From: Pogona vitticeps
Taxonomy: Eukaryota > Chordata > Lepidosauria > Squamata > Agamidae
DNA length: 64,000 bases
Direction of reading: 5' to 3'
Assembly: GCF_051106095.1 (NCBI RefSeq)
Contig: NC_135791.1
Coordinates: 6,334,501 to 6,398,500 of the forward strand
Shown: piece after piece, positions 32,821 to 42,658 of the stretch
Position numbering within the stretch: position 1 is the first letter of the stretch
How the letters are laid out: every line of letters starts with the position of its first letter
Notes under the pieces: model-generated
The model's input: the letters and a program-made list of their open reading frames with translations, nothing else
Told to the model about the DNA's origin: nothing
The model's database searches: none
Made by a program: the position numbers and the translations under genes

Positions 32821-35800
32821 TATTAAAAGATATTACCTTCCATTAATTTACCAAATGCTTTAAAAAAAAAAAAACTCTGACTCAGCTTCAGTGTGTAGAG
32901 GAGACGCTGTAATTGTGTGACTCAGAAAGGAGCTGGTGGGATCGTTTTTCAAGGCTGAAAACTTGGAGATGCTCTGTCTGGTAGTTGGTACCACTTGGAG
33001 AAAGACTTCACTATTCCTTCTTGAACGTTCTGAGCGTCTTCATGAAATGTCAACTGAGTTGAGCCAGAAGAGACAGACGGGGAGCAAAAATCAGACGTCC
33101 TTGGTTTTTGAGCAGGCTTTATCACTCCACCCCGACATCAGAGTTCATCGCTCTGCCTTGGCCAACCGTGCAAAGGTCCCACAGCCGCATAACTGGAGGG
33201 AAGGCTAATTACATCGAATGTTTGTATAACCGGTTAAAAGAAATTCCTTGTCTGTCTGTTGCAGTGGAATGCGACCTTGAGCCACTAACAATACACACAC
33301 CTAATTTCCAGCCGGGTTGGTGGTTGTCATCTTAAGTCTGTTTCTAGGACCTTTAAAAGACGAATACATTTTAGACTCCCCATTTTAAGGGCTGGGTCTT
33401 TTCTGAGGTTGACACCAGAGCTTTCAGTTCTTCTTAGATTTTGGACTGCAACTCACAGACTCTCCTGACTAGCATGAGAAATTCCATATTCCAGTTCTCT
33501 AGATCCCGCCTGCTTTATTTGCATGTTATGCAAACAGAGTCGCCCTATTTCATAATGTGCAAATGTGCGGATTATGCAAAATAAGTATATGAATTCTTGT
33601 ATGGTTTTTCTACTAATATGTTTCAGGTTTGGTGTCATTTTATACAGTGAGCCATTGATCTGAGAGGGGCATTATATCAACAATGAAATTACAGAAGACT
33701 CTGACCATCAAGAGCGGAAATCCCTTCCAGTTCTGGATGTCTTCAGATACACCAGTCCTGTATTTATACTATATGTGAGAACGCGTGCCCCTGTCCTGCT
33801 GAATTTTGGTGTCCATGGACACCTGGTTGTTGATCAGAGAGGCACCTGATGTGTAATTGGGAGACTCTTGGGTCCCTCTTTCAGAGACTGCCTCCTTCTG
33901 GTCCCTGCATGGTATTGCACCCACCCCAGAAGAAAGCGGCCGCTGGAAGCAGCACGCCGCTCATCCCGCAACCAGGTGGAAGCCCTGGCTTGTCGTTCCT
34001 TGAAAATCAACACACACCCCCAACCTGGCCTCTCCAAAGTGAAGGGACCCAACCAGGAAAGGCCTCTTAGAGAAAGGGATGCTCCTCCTCACCTTTCCGT
34101 CAGCTGAGAAGGGCCTACCTGGCAGAATGGGGAGCAGGGGGCCCCCACGCCTCGTCCCGGATGCTGATCACATCGTTCGGCATATCCTATGGGTCGAGGG
34201 AATTCCTAGGAATTCAAACCAGGGGCTTTGTTAAGTCACTCCTTTGAAAGCCAAGTTTCCACCAAAGCTCAGCTCATGGCCTCAATTCAGGGCATGCGGA
34301 GGGGGGGGGGGGCAAATTTGACTCGATGAGACCTTTGGGGAGCTGGACCTTCCGGCTCCTGTTCTCCAGCCCCCCAGCCCACCTCTTTCCTCTTGACAAG
34401 GGCAAAAGCCTTCCTTTCTCACTCCTGGGGCTGGAGCTTTCTTTCACTGGGTAGGTCACCTTCTTCTCCGGTGACGACGGACTAAGGGAGAACTTCACAG
34501 TGCAGAAACAGAAGGAATTTTCTATCCCATGTAGCAGCCGCTGGTGTAGAAGGTCAGGCAGGAGGACCCATGGTTGTATTCCGGAGCCTCCATCTTGCAA
34601 CGGCAGGGCAAGCTTCCTGCAACACCGTTTTGACCAGCAAGGCAGGGGCCAATCCTCCAGAGGCACCGTCCCGGAGGACATGGCAGAGGCAGACATACAA
34701 GCGAAAAGAGATTGATCCCTCGTCTTACTGGGCTGAGAGGGAGTCTGGGGAGGTTTGGCCAAGATGGCAGCGGGACTGCTGCCTTGCCCACCATCAAATG
34801 TGCCCCCACAAGAAGGTGTTCGCTGAGACCCGGGACACTGTCAAGCCACACCGCTCATGGCTGGAACTGGGATCTCTAGAAAAACTTATTTTCCTTAACG
34901 TCACCGTGCCATGGCCAGGCTCTCCTGAAATGAAAACGGCCTACTCTCCTCACAGCACTAGGCATGGTGTGCACCCTTTGTGTTTGGCACCATCAGGGGG
35001 AAGGTGTCAGAGAACACGGGGAAATCCTTTAAAACGTTTTGGCTCTGTGTGCTTTTTTAAAAGAGTTCCAGATATCTAGAAATTCCTAATTTAAAAAAAG
35101 CCAATCGACTACAATTCTAAATTCTGAATCCAAACCCCAAATCCAAAAGTGGGTCCCAGTGCACTTCCCTATTATATCAGCATTTATTCTCAACTACTGT
35201 ATAAGCAGAGTAAATACAGTAACTGTTCATTGGCTAACACATGGCTCTTTTTGAAGAGCAAAACTTTTTGTTCTAAAGAGTTGATTCTTTTTTTTTTCAT
35301 GAACCAGCTTCTGTTACTGGGGTCAAAGCTTTGCCAAAGGAATTAGCTTTCTCTCTCAATCGCTCTCTCACACACAAATATACGAGATTATAAGAAAACT
35401 AGCATATTAAACAAAGGTATTGCTGGGGTGGGAATGATTTTAGATGCTGGATGAGGTAGTCGGTTTGCCACTCTGTGGGGAAGCCAGCCAAGGCTCTGAT
35501 CTACATCTGCTAATCTTCCTGCTCTTGAATTTGTGATGTTGACTTCTAGGTAGTGTTATAGATTTATGAGCCCTCGGGAGCCCTCCCTTCGCCTGGCAAA
35601 AAGGGAGGGTGCAAACCATGCTTCCAGCCCTCCCTCCCAAGCCAGTTTTGATCCATTAGCCCAAGGACATTTCCTGTAGAACATTATAATTTAATACAGT
35701 AGTTAAAGTTTAGTAAAAATACCTGTACCATTTCATCAGCTGGCCTCCAGCTTTAAAAAAAAAGGTGCATTCTTTTCCCCTCACTTAATTTCTGTGAAAG

Positions 35801-36169
35801 AATTTTGTCCTTGACCCAGAGGTCCTGACTAACTACAGGCTAGTCTCAAATTTACATCTTTATTTATTTATTTACTTTTGGCTAAGGTAGCTGCTCGATG
35901 AGTTTTAACTCTCCAGATCTATCTCAACTGGGTTTTCGGGTGGGATATGGGACTCAGATTTCAGTCACCTTAGTCAAGGGGGAACTGGATAAGGTATACA
36001 CTGTGTTTTTAGTTTTCCTAGCCTTTTGGCAGTTTTGGATACTGTTTGCTTTACTAACCTGTTGAATTGCCTGCCTGAGTGGAAGATCTGCCAAGAGGGC
36101 AAGGCAGAGAAGCCGATTGAGCTGGAGGAGGCAGGGGAAGAGAGCAGCAGATCCTGTGCAGCTGCCTTT

Positions 36170-36207
36170 ACGAACTGGGACGAACTGGTTCATGCCCATC
36201 TCTACTT
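36170..36207. repeat. One end of the TAGAGATGGGC MITE family
   Basis: GAACTGGTTCATGCCCATCT followed by CTAC is one terminus of the element family seen complete at 39227-39441. The partner end is not visible. Confidence 0.4.
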
Positions 36208-36334
36208 AAGGGACATCGTTTGACGTCATAGATTTTGAGGCTGAAAATAAGATTTTGATGTGTTGCTACCTTACCCCTATATTTCTTAATAATATCATGA
36301 GAAAGGTCATCCAAAGCTTTGCATTTCATGCCAC

Positions 36335-36580
36335 CAATATGCTGATGATCCCTGTCTCCTGATATCCCTTCTCCTGCATCTGGCATTTGGAGGTCCCTTC
36401 CTTCTAAGCCTGGAGATTATACCTCCCCACTTTGTAACCTACGGTGGACTTTTCCTCCCGAAATCTCTCCAGTCCCTTTTGAAAGGCATCTAGGCCAGAG
36501 GCCGCCCCCCCACATCCTGTGGCAAGGAGTTCCGCAGACCAACAGCACACACGATCAAGAAATATTTTATTTTCTCCTGA
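36335..36580 (-). mobile_element. CR1-clade LINE 3' fragment near the AUNIP promoter
   Basis: The text from CTGATATCCCTTCTCCTGCA through GAAAGGCATCTAGGCCAGAG and CATCCTGTGGCAAGGAGTTC to AAGAAATATTTTATTTT copies the one at 1672-2265, in the same orientation. It ends about 150-200 bp before the AUNIP CpG island. Confidence 0.75.
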
Positions 36581-36724
36581 TTGCAGTTTTTTTCCACCCT
36601 GATTCTCCACGAAAACGCCCTCTGCCTGCCTGCCTGCATGCATGCACAACCTCCGCCGTGGTCTACAAGAGAGTAAAGACGGGGAGCGCAAAACACACAA
36701 CCGCCGCTCGGCCCACCTGTAAAT

Positions 36725-37140
36725 ACTGAGGATTGGGGGAGGGAGGGGCGGAGCGGGAGGAAGCGAGGAGGGGGCGTGGTGTTGAGGCTGTCCCTCCTGC
36801 TATTGGGCCTTTTCTAGTTGAGGGCGGGGCTTGCGCGCCCGGGAAAGGTGGTTCTCGGGCTTTTGCGTCCCGCCGGGAACCGAGGCCGTGTCGAGGAGTT
36901 CCGGCGGGGGGGCTTCCTTCCCGCCTCGAGCGAGCCTGCCCGGCGTGAGCCCGCTTTTCATCCATCTGATGCCGCACGGAGGTAACCATAAAACATCCTC
37001 TTCCTCAGCAGCTCATGAACGCGCGAGAGCAGAAGCGCCAAAAGGGCCGAAGGGATTCTGGCTGGAGCTTTCCCGGGGCTGCCGCAGTCCGCTTGCTTCA
37101 GGGGTCCCGCTCGGCTTCTGGCGCGGCTGCCTCGGTTGAA
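36725..37140 (+). promoter_or_regulatory. AUNIP: CpG island and promoter of AUNIP
   Basis: GC-rich DNA with an inverted CCAAT box (ATTGG at 36802-36806), an Sp site GGGCGGGGC (about 36832) and further GGGGCGG motifs near 36745. There is no TATA box. Transcription probably starts within about 36840-36900. Confidence 0.65.
36860..36981 (+). other. AUNIP: Candidate AUNIP exon 1 (leader)
   Basis: A donor-like GAGGTAACC puts the end at 36981; an alternative is GGCGTGAGC at 36944. The first form contains a short upstream ATG (36969) whose frame, once spliced, would stop at 37702-37704, overlapping the main start region. The 5' end is approximate. Confidence 0.4.
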
Positions 37141-37249
37141 ATTAATGTGTTAATTAATGACAGCTGGAATATCAGTTTAAGAGAAGGTGGTGGTCCGTGG
37201 AGGACGCAACAGGCGGGAAGAAGCCTGAATTCAAAGGCGAGTTTTGTTG

Positions 37250-37318
37250 ACTACATCGCCCAGAATTCCGTGGGCGGCTAAGCTGCGTGGGGGATTCTGG
37301 GAAGAGTAGTTCAAAGTA
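37250..37318. repeat. Palindromic repeat with ACTACA/CCCAGAAT arms
   Basis: ACTACATCGCCCAGAATTCC on the left faces GGGATTCTGGGAAGAGTAGT on the right, with a GC-rich centre. It lies in AUNIP intron 1 and resembles ZNF143-type motifs in inverted array. Family uncertain. Confidence 0.45.
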
Positions 37319-37337
37319 CCACAAAGCTGCCCGGCCT

Positions 37338-37400
37338 CTCATTTATTTTAATTATTCGGCTTTTATATGGCTCATCTGACTTCAAAAACACTCTGGGCAG
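37338..37400 (-). repeat. LINE-derived 3' tail fragment
   Basis: CATTTATTTTAATTATTCGG, CTTTTATATGGCTCATCTGA and CACTCTGGGCAGTC read as a diverged reverse copy of the tail at 10985-11062. Confidence 0.45.
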
Positions 37401-37663
37401 TCTTAATTCATATCCCCTTAAATGGGCAGGAGTGAAAAGTGTGGGGGGAGGGGAGGAAGTGCTGATGATGAGCTGACAGGGACTCCCAGATAAGCAAAAA
37501 TTGTAATGTTGAAATTCTGAAAGAAGAACAGAAGTCAATGTTGCACGGTTACTTATCAAAGTACAGTCAGTACTGTTCATTCTTTGTAACCACGAGGACT
37601 AAGAATTTTGAATGCATCCTTTCTATCTTCCTCTCTCTTTTATTTTTCCTTTTTCTGTTTTAG

Positions 37664-37796
37664 GATACACAAAGTTCCACGGGACATGGAAGACAGACCG
37701 CTGATGAAAAGGAAAAGCAGAAGCCTTGCTGGGAAGCAGCAGGAGGCTTGTGGGGTCTGGCTGGATACTTCAGCACTCAAAAGACGCAAATTACAG
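37664..37796 (+). CDS. AUNIP: AUNIP exon 2 (start codon exon)
   Basis: A pyrimidine-rich acceptor ends TTTTAG at 37663 and donor GTCAGT begins at 37797. It encodes residues 1-37, MEDRPLMKRKSRSLAGKQQE and then ACGVWLDTSALKRRKLQ. The frame is also open upstream to the acceptor, so a coding exon 1 cannot be fully excluded. Confidence 0.85.
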
Positions 37797-40700
37797 GTCA
37801 GTCAACTGAGTCTGAATAATGTTTTTTTTTTTTTTTAAAACACTCCTTTTTAGGTGCTGCAGAGGGATGAGGAAATCAAGCCATTTGTTGCTAGCCTTTG
37901 CAACTTGACAGCTGTGGTTTTTCCAGTCCTGTGTTAATGCTGCTGGCTTTTAAAATATATATTTCTCCAGATACCAGAATTTAAAAAGCCAGCAGCATTA
38001 ACACAGGACTGGAAAAACCACAGCTGTCAAGTGGTTTTTATATTACATGGCTTTATTTGATTAGGTATCTATCTGTTCTGGTATCTGGAGTTTGGTGCTG
38101 GTGACTGTGCTGCTGATTTACTTTTGAGGGCCGCCTCTCCCAGTATCAATGTTGTCACTTGCCCTTCCACTGTTTGATAAACACTGCATAAATAAAACAA
38201 TGCTTGTTTAGGTTTCCAGATTTCTTCCACCAATCCTGACAATTTAAAAAGGAGGCTGATCTGATTTGCTTTGGGTTTTATGGAGCTCAGTCCAGTTCGT
38301 AGTCCCAATTATAGTAGATTCGTTAAGTGAATAGGACTTGTGGGATTAACCGATGTGGAGCTGAAACGCCTCCATGATGGTGCATGAACACTGACCGAGC
38401 ATTTCTTTCTCACTCAGAGTTTCCTAGGTAAGCCAGTGTTAAAGGTCTTGAGCCAACCCTCTTCGTATTCCGCTCCTTCAAAAGTGTCTTTTCTACGCAC
38501 AAAGCAAACCACCATTTCCACCTTCTTCAGACCTCAACAAGCAGGTATGTTTTTCTAGGAGAGGACAGCTACTTGCTTTTCATTTCATAGTAAAATGAAA
38601 ATGAAGGGGCAAGATTCATTGAAACCTGGGATTCTGAAAATTAGGCTTGGAGGACCTATAGTTTCTGGGTGGAATTTTGTTAGTTGTGTGCATCCAGATT
38701 CACAATGACTAAATCCTACCAGGTCAGAATTGACTACATTCTCAGTATGAAATGCTGAGTTTATTGAGGGTGTGGGTGTTTAATTGAGCCCTTGACCCAT
38801 GTGCAGACAGCACGAATTGGCTTGCTTCCTCCCTTGAATTCTAGTTTTGGTCCAAATTGTTTTATAAATCCTCTGTAGGATGTGGGTTTTTTAAAAACTC
38901 AGGCCTCTGGAAGGATTCATGGAAATAAAAATATTAAGCTCGTATCTGGCCCAAGATGGTGTGAGCGGGAAACAAACCTTTCTGGTCTGATTGAATTGCG
39001 TGCCTGCCTGCCTGCCTTTCGGGCATAGATAAACACAGGCAGATGCTTGTCAACGCCACCAATAAGCTGAAGTGGTGGGGATGCGGCCAAGTTGCACAGG
39101 TCCATAGAGGCAAAACCCTTTTTCTGGATGCCTCATGGCTTTTTTGCAAGTGGGCATCCAGTCCTGATATGTGGATTCAGCTTGTCAACCAATAAGATTT
39201 ATGTGCATGTAAGCTTTGATTAAGACTAGAGATGGGCATGAACCGAGAGTTTGGCCATCAGCCCCATGGATGTTCTGTGGTTCCACTGGCGGGTGTCCAC
39301 TCGGAGGTGGCACCCTGGCTTCCCTGCCCCGCCCCCTCTGGGCACTGCCTCTGAGTGGGTGTCCGGGGAAGGAGGCGAGGCTTGGAACCACACAACACAT
39401 GTGGAGTCGACATCTGAGCCTGTGGTTCGTGCCCATCTCTAGTTCAGACCATGCACACAAATAGCCTAAATCAGGGGCAAAACCTTGTGCTCTTAGATGT
39501 TTTAGACGGATTCCTCACTATAGCCCATTCTGGCTGAGGCTTCTGGGTTGAAGTCCAGAGGATCTGGAGGGCCACCACCTGCCTGCCTTCCACCGAGAGG
39601 GCATGAAATGTGTCACATTTGCCTGAGTGATCTAGCAATTCTTGTATTCTACTAGGGAGGCAGCCTGACAGGATGGGCAAAATAGGGCAATCCCCAAAGC
39701 AGAGGTGGCTGCTTCATTCGTAAAACGAATGATGAGTCTTTCCGGACCTGGATCACTCCCAACACACAGGCGAGACTTCGAAGCTGGTTGTAGTCACATT
39801 TTTATTTAATACGTCATTTCTTATTTTATCCATTTTTTCCTTCTCTCTACTATCATAACGCCTGCCTACATTTACTCGGTTTTTTTTAAAAAAAACCTGC
39901 GAAAAAAAGCTCCTAGTCAAGGAAAGAGAAAAAAAATGCTTACGGGCAATAGTTATTACTTGCAAAAAAAAAATGCTGAAGGGAGAAAATACCTAAGAAA
40001 GAATTACCTGGTTTTAATAATTTGCACATAAATTTGCAGAGCTTTGTAGAAGAGGCTGCATTATCTCATACTCCCGTTGCACTTTCCCTTGTAAAGGCAT
40101 GTTACAAAAACAGATGTTATCGAAAACGCATGGCCTCTTCGGTGCATTGATGCCTGTGTGAGGCTCTGTAAAAGCAGCAGCCGCTCCTGCCCCGTGACTG
40201 ACTCTGAATCACTTCCAAAACTGAGCAGCTAGAGGCAGATGGGGAAAGGTTACTGGAGGAAAGCAGCCAGATGCAGCTTATTTTGCTTTCAAGTCACACT
40301 TACTGAAGGGAGAAGAGACAGGCTGTCAGTTGCTGCTTTTCTGAGTTCCGTGGAAAAGCAAGGGAGGGAAGCTTCTGAGCTCTTGCAGGAAAGAGTATTT
40401 ATGACTGAAATGAAAATAGAGTTTGGGTATTATCTTCACACCAGGTTCAGCAGAGGAAGCTGGGTTGTTATCCTGCATCAGCACATCTTAACATGACTTT
40501 TGTTAATTAGCCATGGGGGTTTTTCTTATTTGCTAAACTTGCTAACTAAACCACACTCCCTCTTTTTCTGAATTTAAAAATTCTGCTGAACCAGCAAAGC
40601 TTGTGCCCAAGTAACTGTGCAAGTAAACACACTTGCTACACCACCTGATGGGAAGTCGTAATTAGTGCAGAAGCCCTCCCTAAGATTTCTCCGATGGAAA

Positions 40701-41883
40701 GTGATTCTGCATATCTGTATGACCCATCTTTGTCAGTCCACCAACAAGATAGAACCATCGGTCTACCAGTGAAGGCTGACTGCTGTCTTGAAGTTTGGCT
40801 GCTAGGCAGAACAGTATAGCGGGTAACATCTAGCAAACCACCTCTCCTGTCAGTAGACAGTCTGGGCTTAACAGAGCTTTTCAAATTAGTTTATCAGAAA
40901 AACAGGGCAGGATTTAACGTTGCTCAAATCTGGTCTTGAAAGTAGAGGTTTTGCTGCTGGTAATTCAGTTTCGCCTTGTTCTTTCAGGGGACGGGAAAAC
41001 AAGAAGCAAAAGTTTGCTTCCTGTAGCAACAAACGGTTCTTCCAACATGAAATCCCCTCATTTGCCTGCTGGGGGAGAAGACCCGTTGCCAGCATCTGTG
41101 ATTCATCCAGTAGTTATGGAAAGGTGCGGCCAACAGCTTGTAAAGAAACCCCAACCCTACTTGCCTGGGAATTGTCACCCTGTCCAAGCCCAGCTGTACA
41201 ACAGCTGTATCCTGCGTTCGACTAAAGACGACAACCCTGCTGGGGAGAAGGAATATCCTTTCTCCTTTGACTTAGCCCAGCGTTGGGAAGAGAAGAGGGT
41301 TCTTGATTATGCACCCGTTTTTGAGCCACCTTTGAGAGAGAGAAATGGGGACTGGGAAAGAGATCCCCCTCTTTCTCTTCTCAGAGAAAGTCCAAAGAGG
41401 AAGGTAGCTTCAAGCCAACGAACTAAGTTTCAGAGAAGATACAGGGACCCATCCTCTGACTCAGAAAATATAAATCCTCAGCTGGAGAAAGGGATGAACC
41501 AAGGAAAGCCCCTGGAAGGTCTCAGAGAAACCGCACCTAGGCTCCTTTTACAAGCCAGTGGTCACTTTTGCAGTTCTGAGAATAGCCAAGTTGATGTGGC
41601 CAGCTCTTTGTTCACACAGGACTCGGAGGGCTACAAAGTCATTTCTCACTGTTTACCTGACCGAGGTAAGCTGCATTTGCAAAATAAGCCTCTTTGGGGT
41701 AAAAACAGCTCAGCGGTGAGCCCGTCCCATAAGGGCCACTCGGAGGCTTGTTATTCTACGGCAGGAGGGCCCCGCACTTCTCCAGGCACGACCCGGTCTG
41801 TTCTTGCAGACACGAGTGAGAAGTCATGTTACGACTTGCTATTCACAGAGGATTCAGAAGGCAATAAAGTCATTAAACACTAG
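37686..41883 (+). CDS. AUNIP: Aurora-A and ninein interacting protein (AUNIP), complete
   Basis: Joining 37686-37796, 38418-38544 and 40988-41883 at GT-AG sites gives 377 residues; the human protein is about 357. AUNIP (AIBp, C1orf135) is known at centrosomes and spindle poles, where it binds Aurora-A and ninein, and at DNA breaks, where it favours end resection. Evidence: EACGVWLDTSALKRRKLQ (20-37) matches the human N-terminus as I remember it, and the C-terminal DLLFTEDSEGNKVIKH matches the human end. A PIP-box-like QTTISTFF lies at 67-74. The LFTxDSEGxxVIxH motif occurs twice, at 287-300 and 364-377. The middle is Ser/Pro/charge-rich and probably disordered. Start: ATG 37686 is the first in the exon; ATG 37704 (Met7) is an alternative. 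The gene converges with MTFR1L. Confidence 0.93.
37904..38090. repeat. Interlocked inverted repeats in AUNIP intron 2
   Basis: Arm A (37904-37951) and arm A' (37984-38031) are perfect 48-bp reverse complements with a 32-bp spacer. Within the spacer, B (CTCCAGATACCAGAA, 37965-37979) is the exact reverse complement of B' (38076-38090). The order A-B-A'-B' is interlocked rather than nested. There is no target duplication and no terminal motif of a known MITE. Confidence 0.9.
38418..38544 (+). CDS. AUNIP: AUNIP exon 3 (carries the PIP-box)
   Basis: Acceptor TTTCTCACTCAG ends at 38417 and donor GTATGT begins at 38545. It encodes residues 38-79. KQTTISTFFRP (66-76) holds the QxxIxxFF pattern of PCNA-binding peptides. 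Human AUNIP has QRSIASFF at this point as I remember it. Confidence 0.88.
38545..40987 (+). other. AUNIP: AUNIP intron 3
   Basis: About 2.4 kb holding a complete palindromic MITE (39227-39441) and a hAT-like scrap at about 39470-39590. The remainder appears unique. Confidence 0.6.
39227..39441. mobile_element. Palindromic MITE of the TAGAGATGGGC family
   Basis: Ends TAGAGATGGGCATGAACC and GGTTCGTGCCCATCTCTA are inverted repeats. Sub-terminal arms ACTCGGAGGTGGCACC and GTGTCCGGGG also partly mirror. Flanks ATTAAGAC and GTTCAGAC are a possible decayed 8-bp duplication, which would suit hAT. Related ends occur at 36170 and 42534-42658. Confidence 0.6.
40988..41883 (+). CDS. AUNIP: AUNIP last coding exon
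   Basis: Acceptor TTCTTTCAG ends at 40987. A long open frame encodes residues 80-377 and stops at TAG 41881-41883. It contains both LFT[QE]DSEG motifs (41608-41649 and 41839-41880). Confidence 0.92.
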
Positions 41884-42060
41884 CTCATAATTGCTCTGTG
41901 CAATAAATGTCCTCAATGCCTACTCGGAAAACAAAGTGATGCAGACCCGAGGTTTAAAGATGTGCTGTATATATAATGCCTATAGCTGTACTCAAGCAGC
42001 GCCATGTGCTCGTTTCTTTATGTTACGGTAATCTAATAAAGGAAATACAGAAAATAATAC
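41884..42060 (+). terminator. AUNIP: AUNIP 3' UTR with poly(A) signals
   Basis: AATAAA occurs at 41902-41907 and at 42035-42040. The second, about 150 bases past the stop and followed by TGTTGTGG, is the better placed. The 3' UTR is short. Confidence 0.7.
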
Positions 42061-42362
42061 TGTTGTGGTTCAAAAATGAGCAAAATATGTGGTTCAAAAA
42101 TAGCTGTATCTATTCGTATATGTAAATGGTGATATTGCAGGAGCAGAGTGTCATCTGTAGTTCTAAGTATACATAATTTGTTTTGATGAAATCCGCTGTT
42201 GTGTTCTTTGACAAGGACTGTATTATGATTTAGTAAAGTGTCCCTTTTCTTCTCCCTGACTAGCTCTCACTGCTACTTGTTCCTGGAATTGGTCTTTTTA
42301 GAATTTTCTTTTCCAGCAGCAGGGGTGGGGGTGTAGTAGAACTTATCCTTTGTCTCGTCTTG

Positions 42363-42455
42363 TGCTCTACTAAACTGACTAAAATTCTTTGCGCTCTCTC
42401 TCTCTCTCTATAGAGAGAGAGAAAGCAAAGAATTTTAGGCGGTTGTAGTAGAGCA
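42363..42455. repeat. Near-perfect hairpin with (CT)n/(AG)n stem tip
   Basis: TGCTCTACTAAACTGACTAA and AATTCTTTGC, then CT repeats, face AG repeats, GCAAAGAATTTTAGGCGG and TTGTAGTAGAGCA. Stem about 45 bp with a few mismatches and almost no loop. It begins about 320 bp after the AUNIP poly(A) site. Confidence 0.7.
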
Positions 42456-42533
42456 TATATATATATGAAGTGCAGAGATTGTAAAGTGTTGGAAGATCAA
42501 TTGCACGGGTCTCTCCTGTCTGCATTTCATAAC

Positions 42534-42658
42534 TAGAGAGGGGCGGTTCAGGACATTGAGCCCAGAGATGGTGTGCAAGTGCACCAGATTCGGCATTCCA
42601 CCTCCTCCTGTGGGCTCTTGCTCAGAGGCGGTCGGGCTGCAGCAAGTGCCCCTCTCTA
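42534..42658. repeat. MITE-like element with TAGAGAGGGGC ends
   Basis: TAGAGAGGGGC at the left and GCCCCTCTCTA at the right are inverted repeats 125 bp apart, like the family at 39227-39441. The inside is diverged. Confidence 0.45.
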
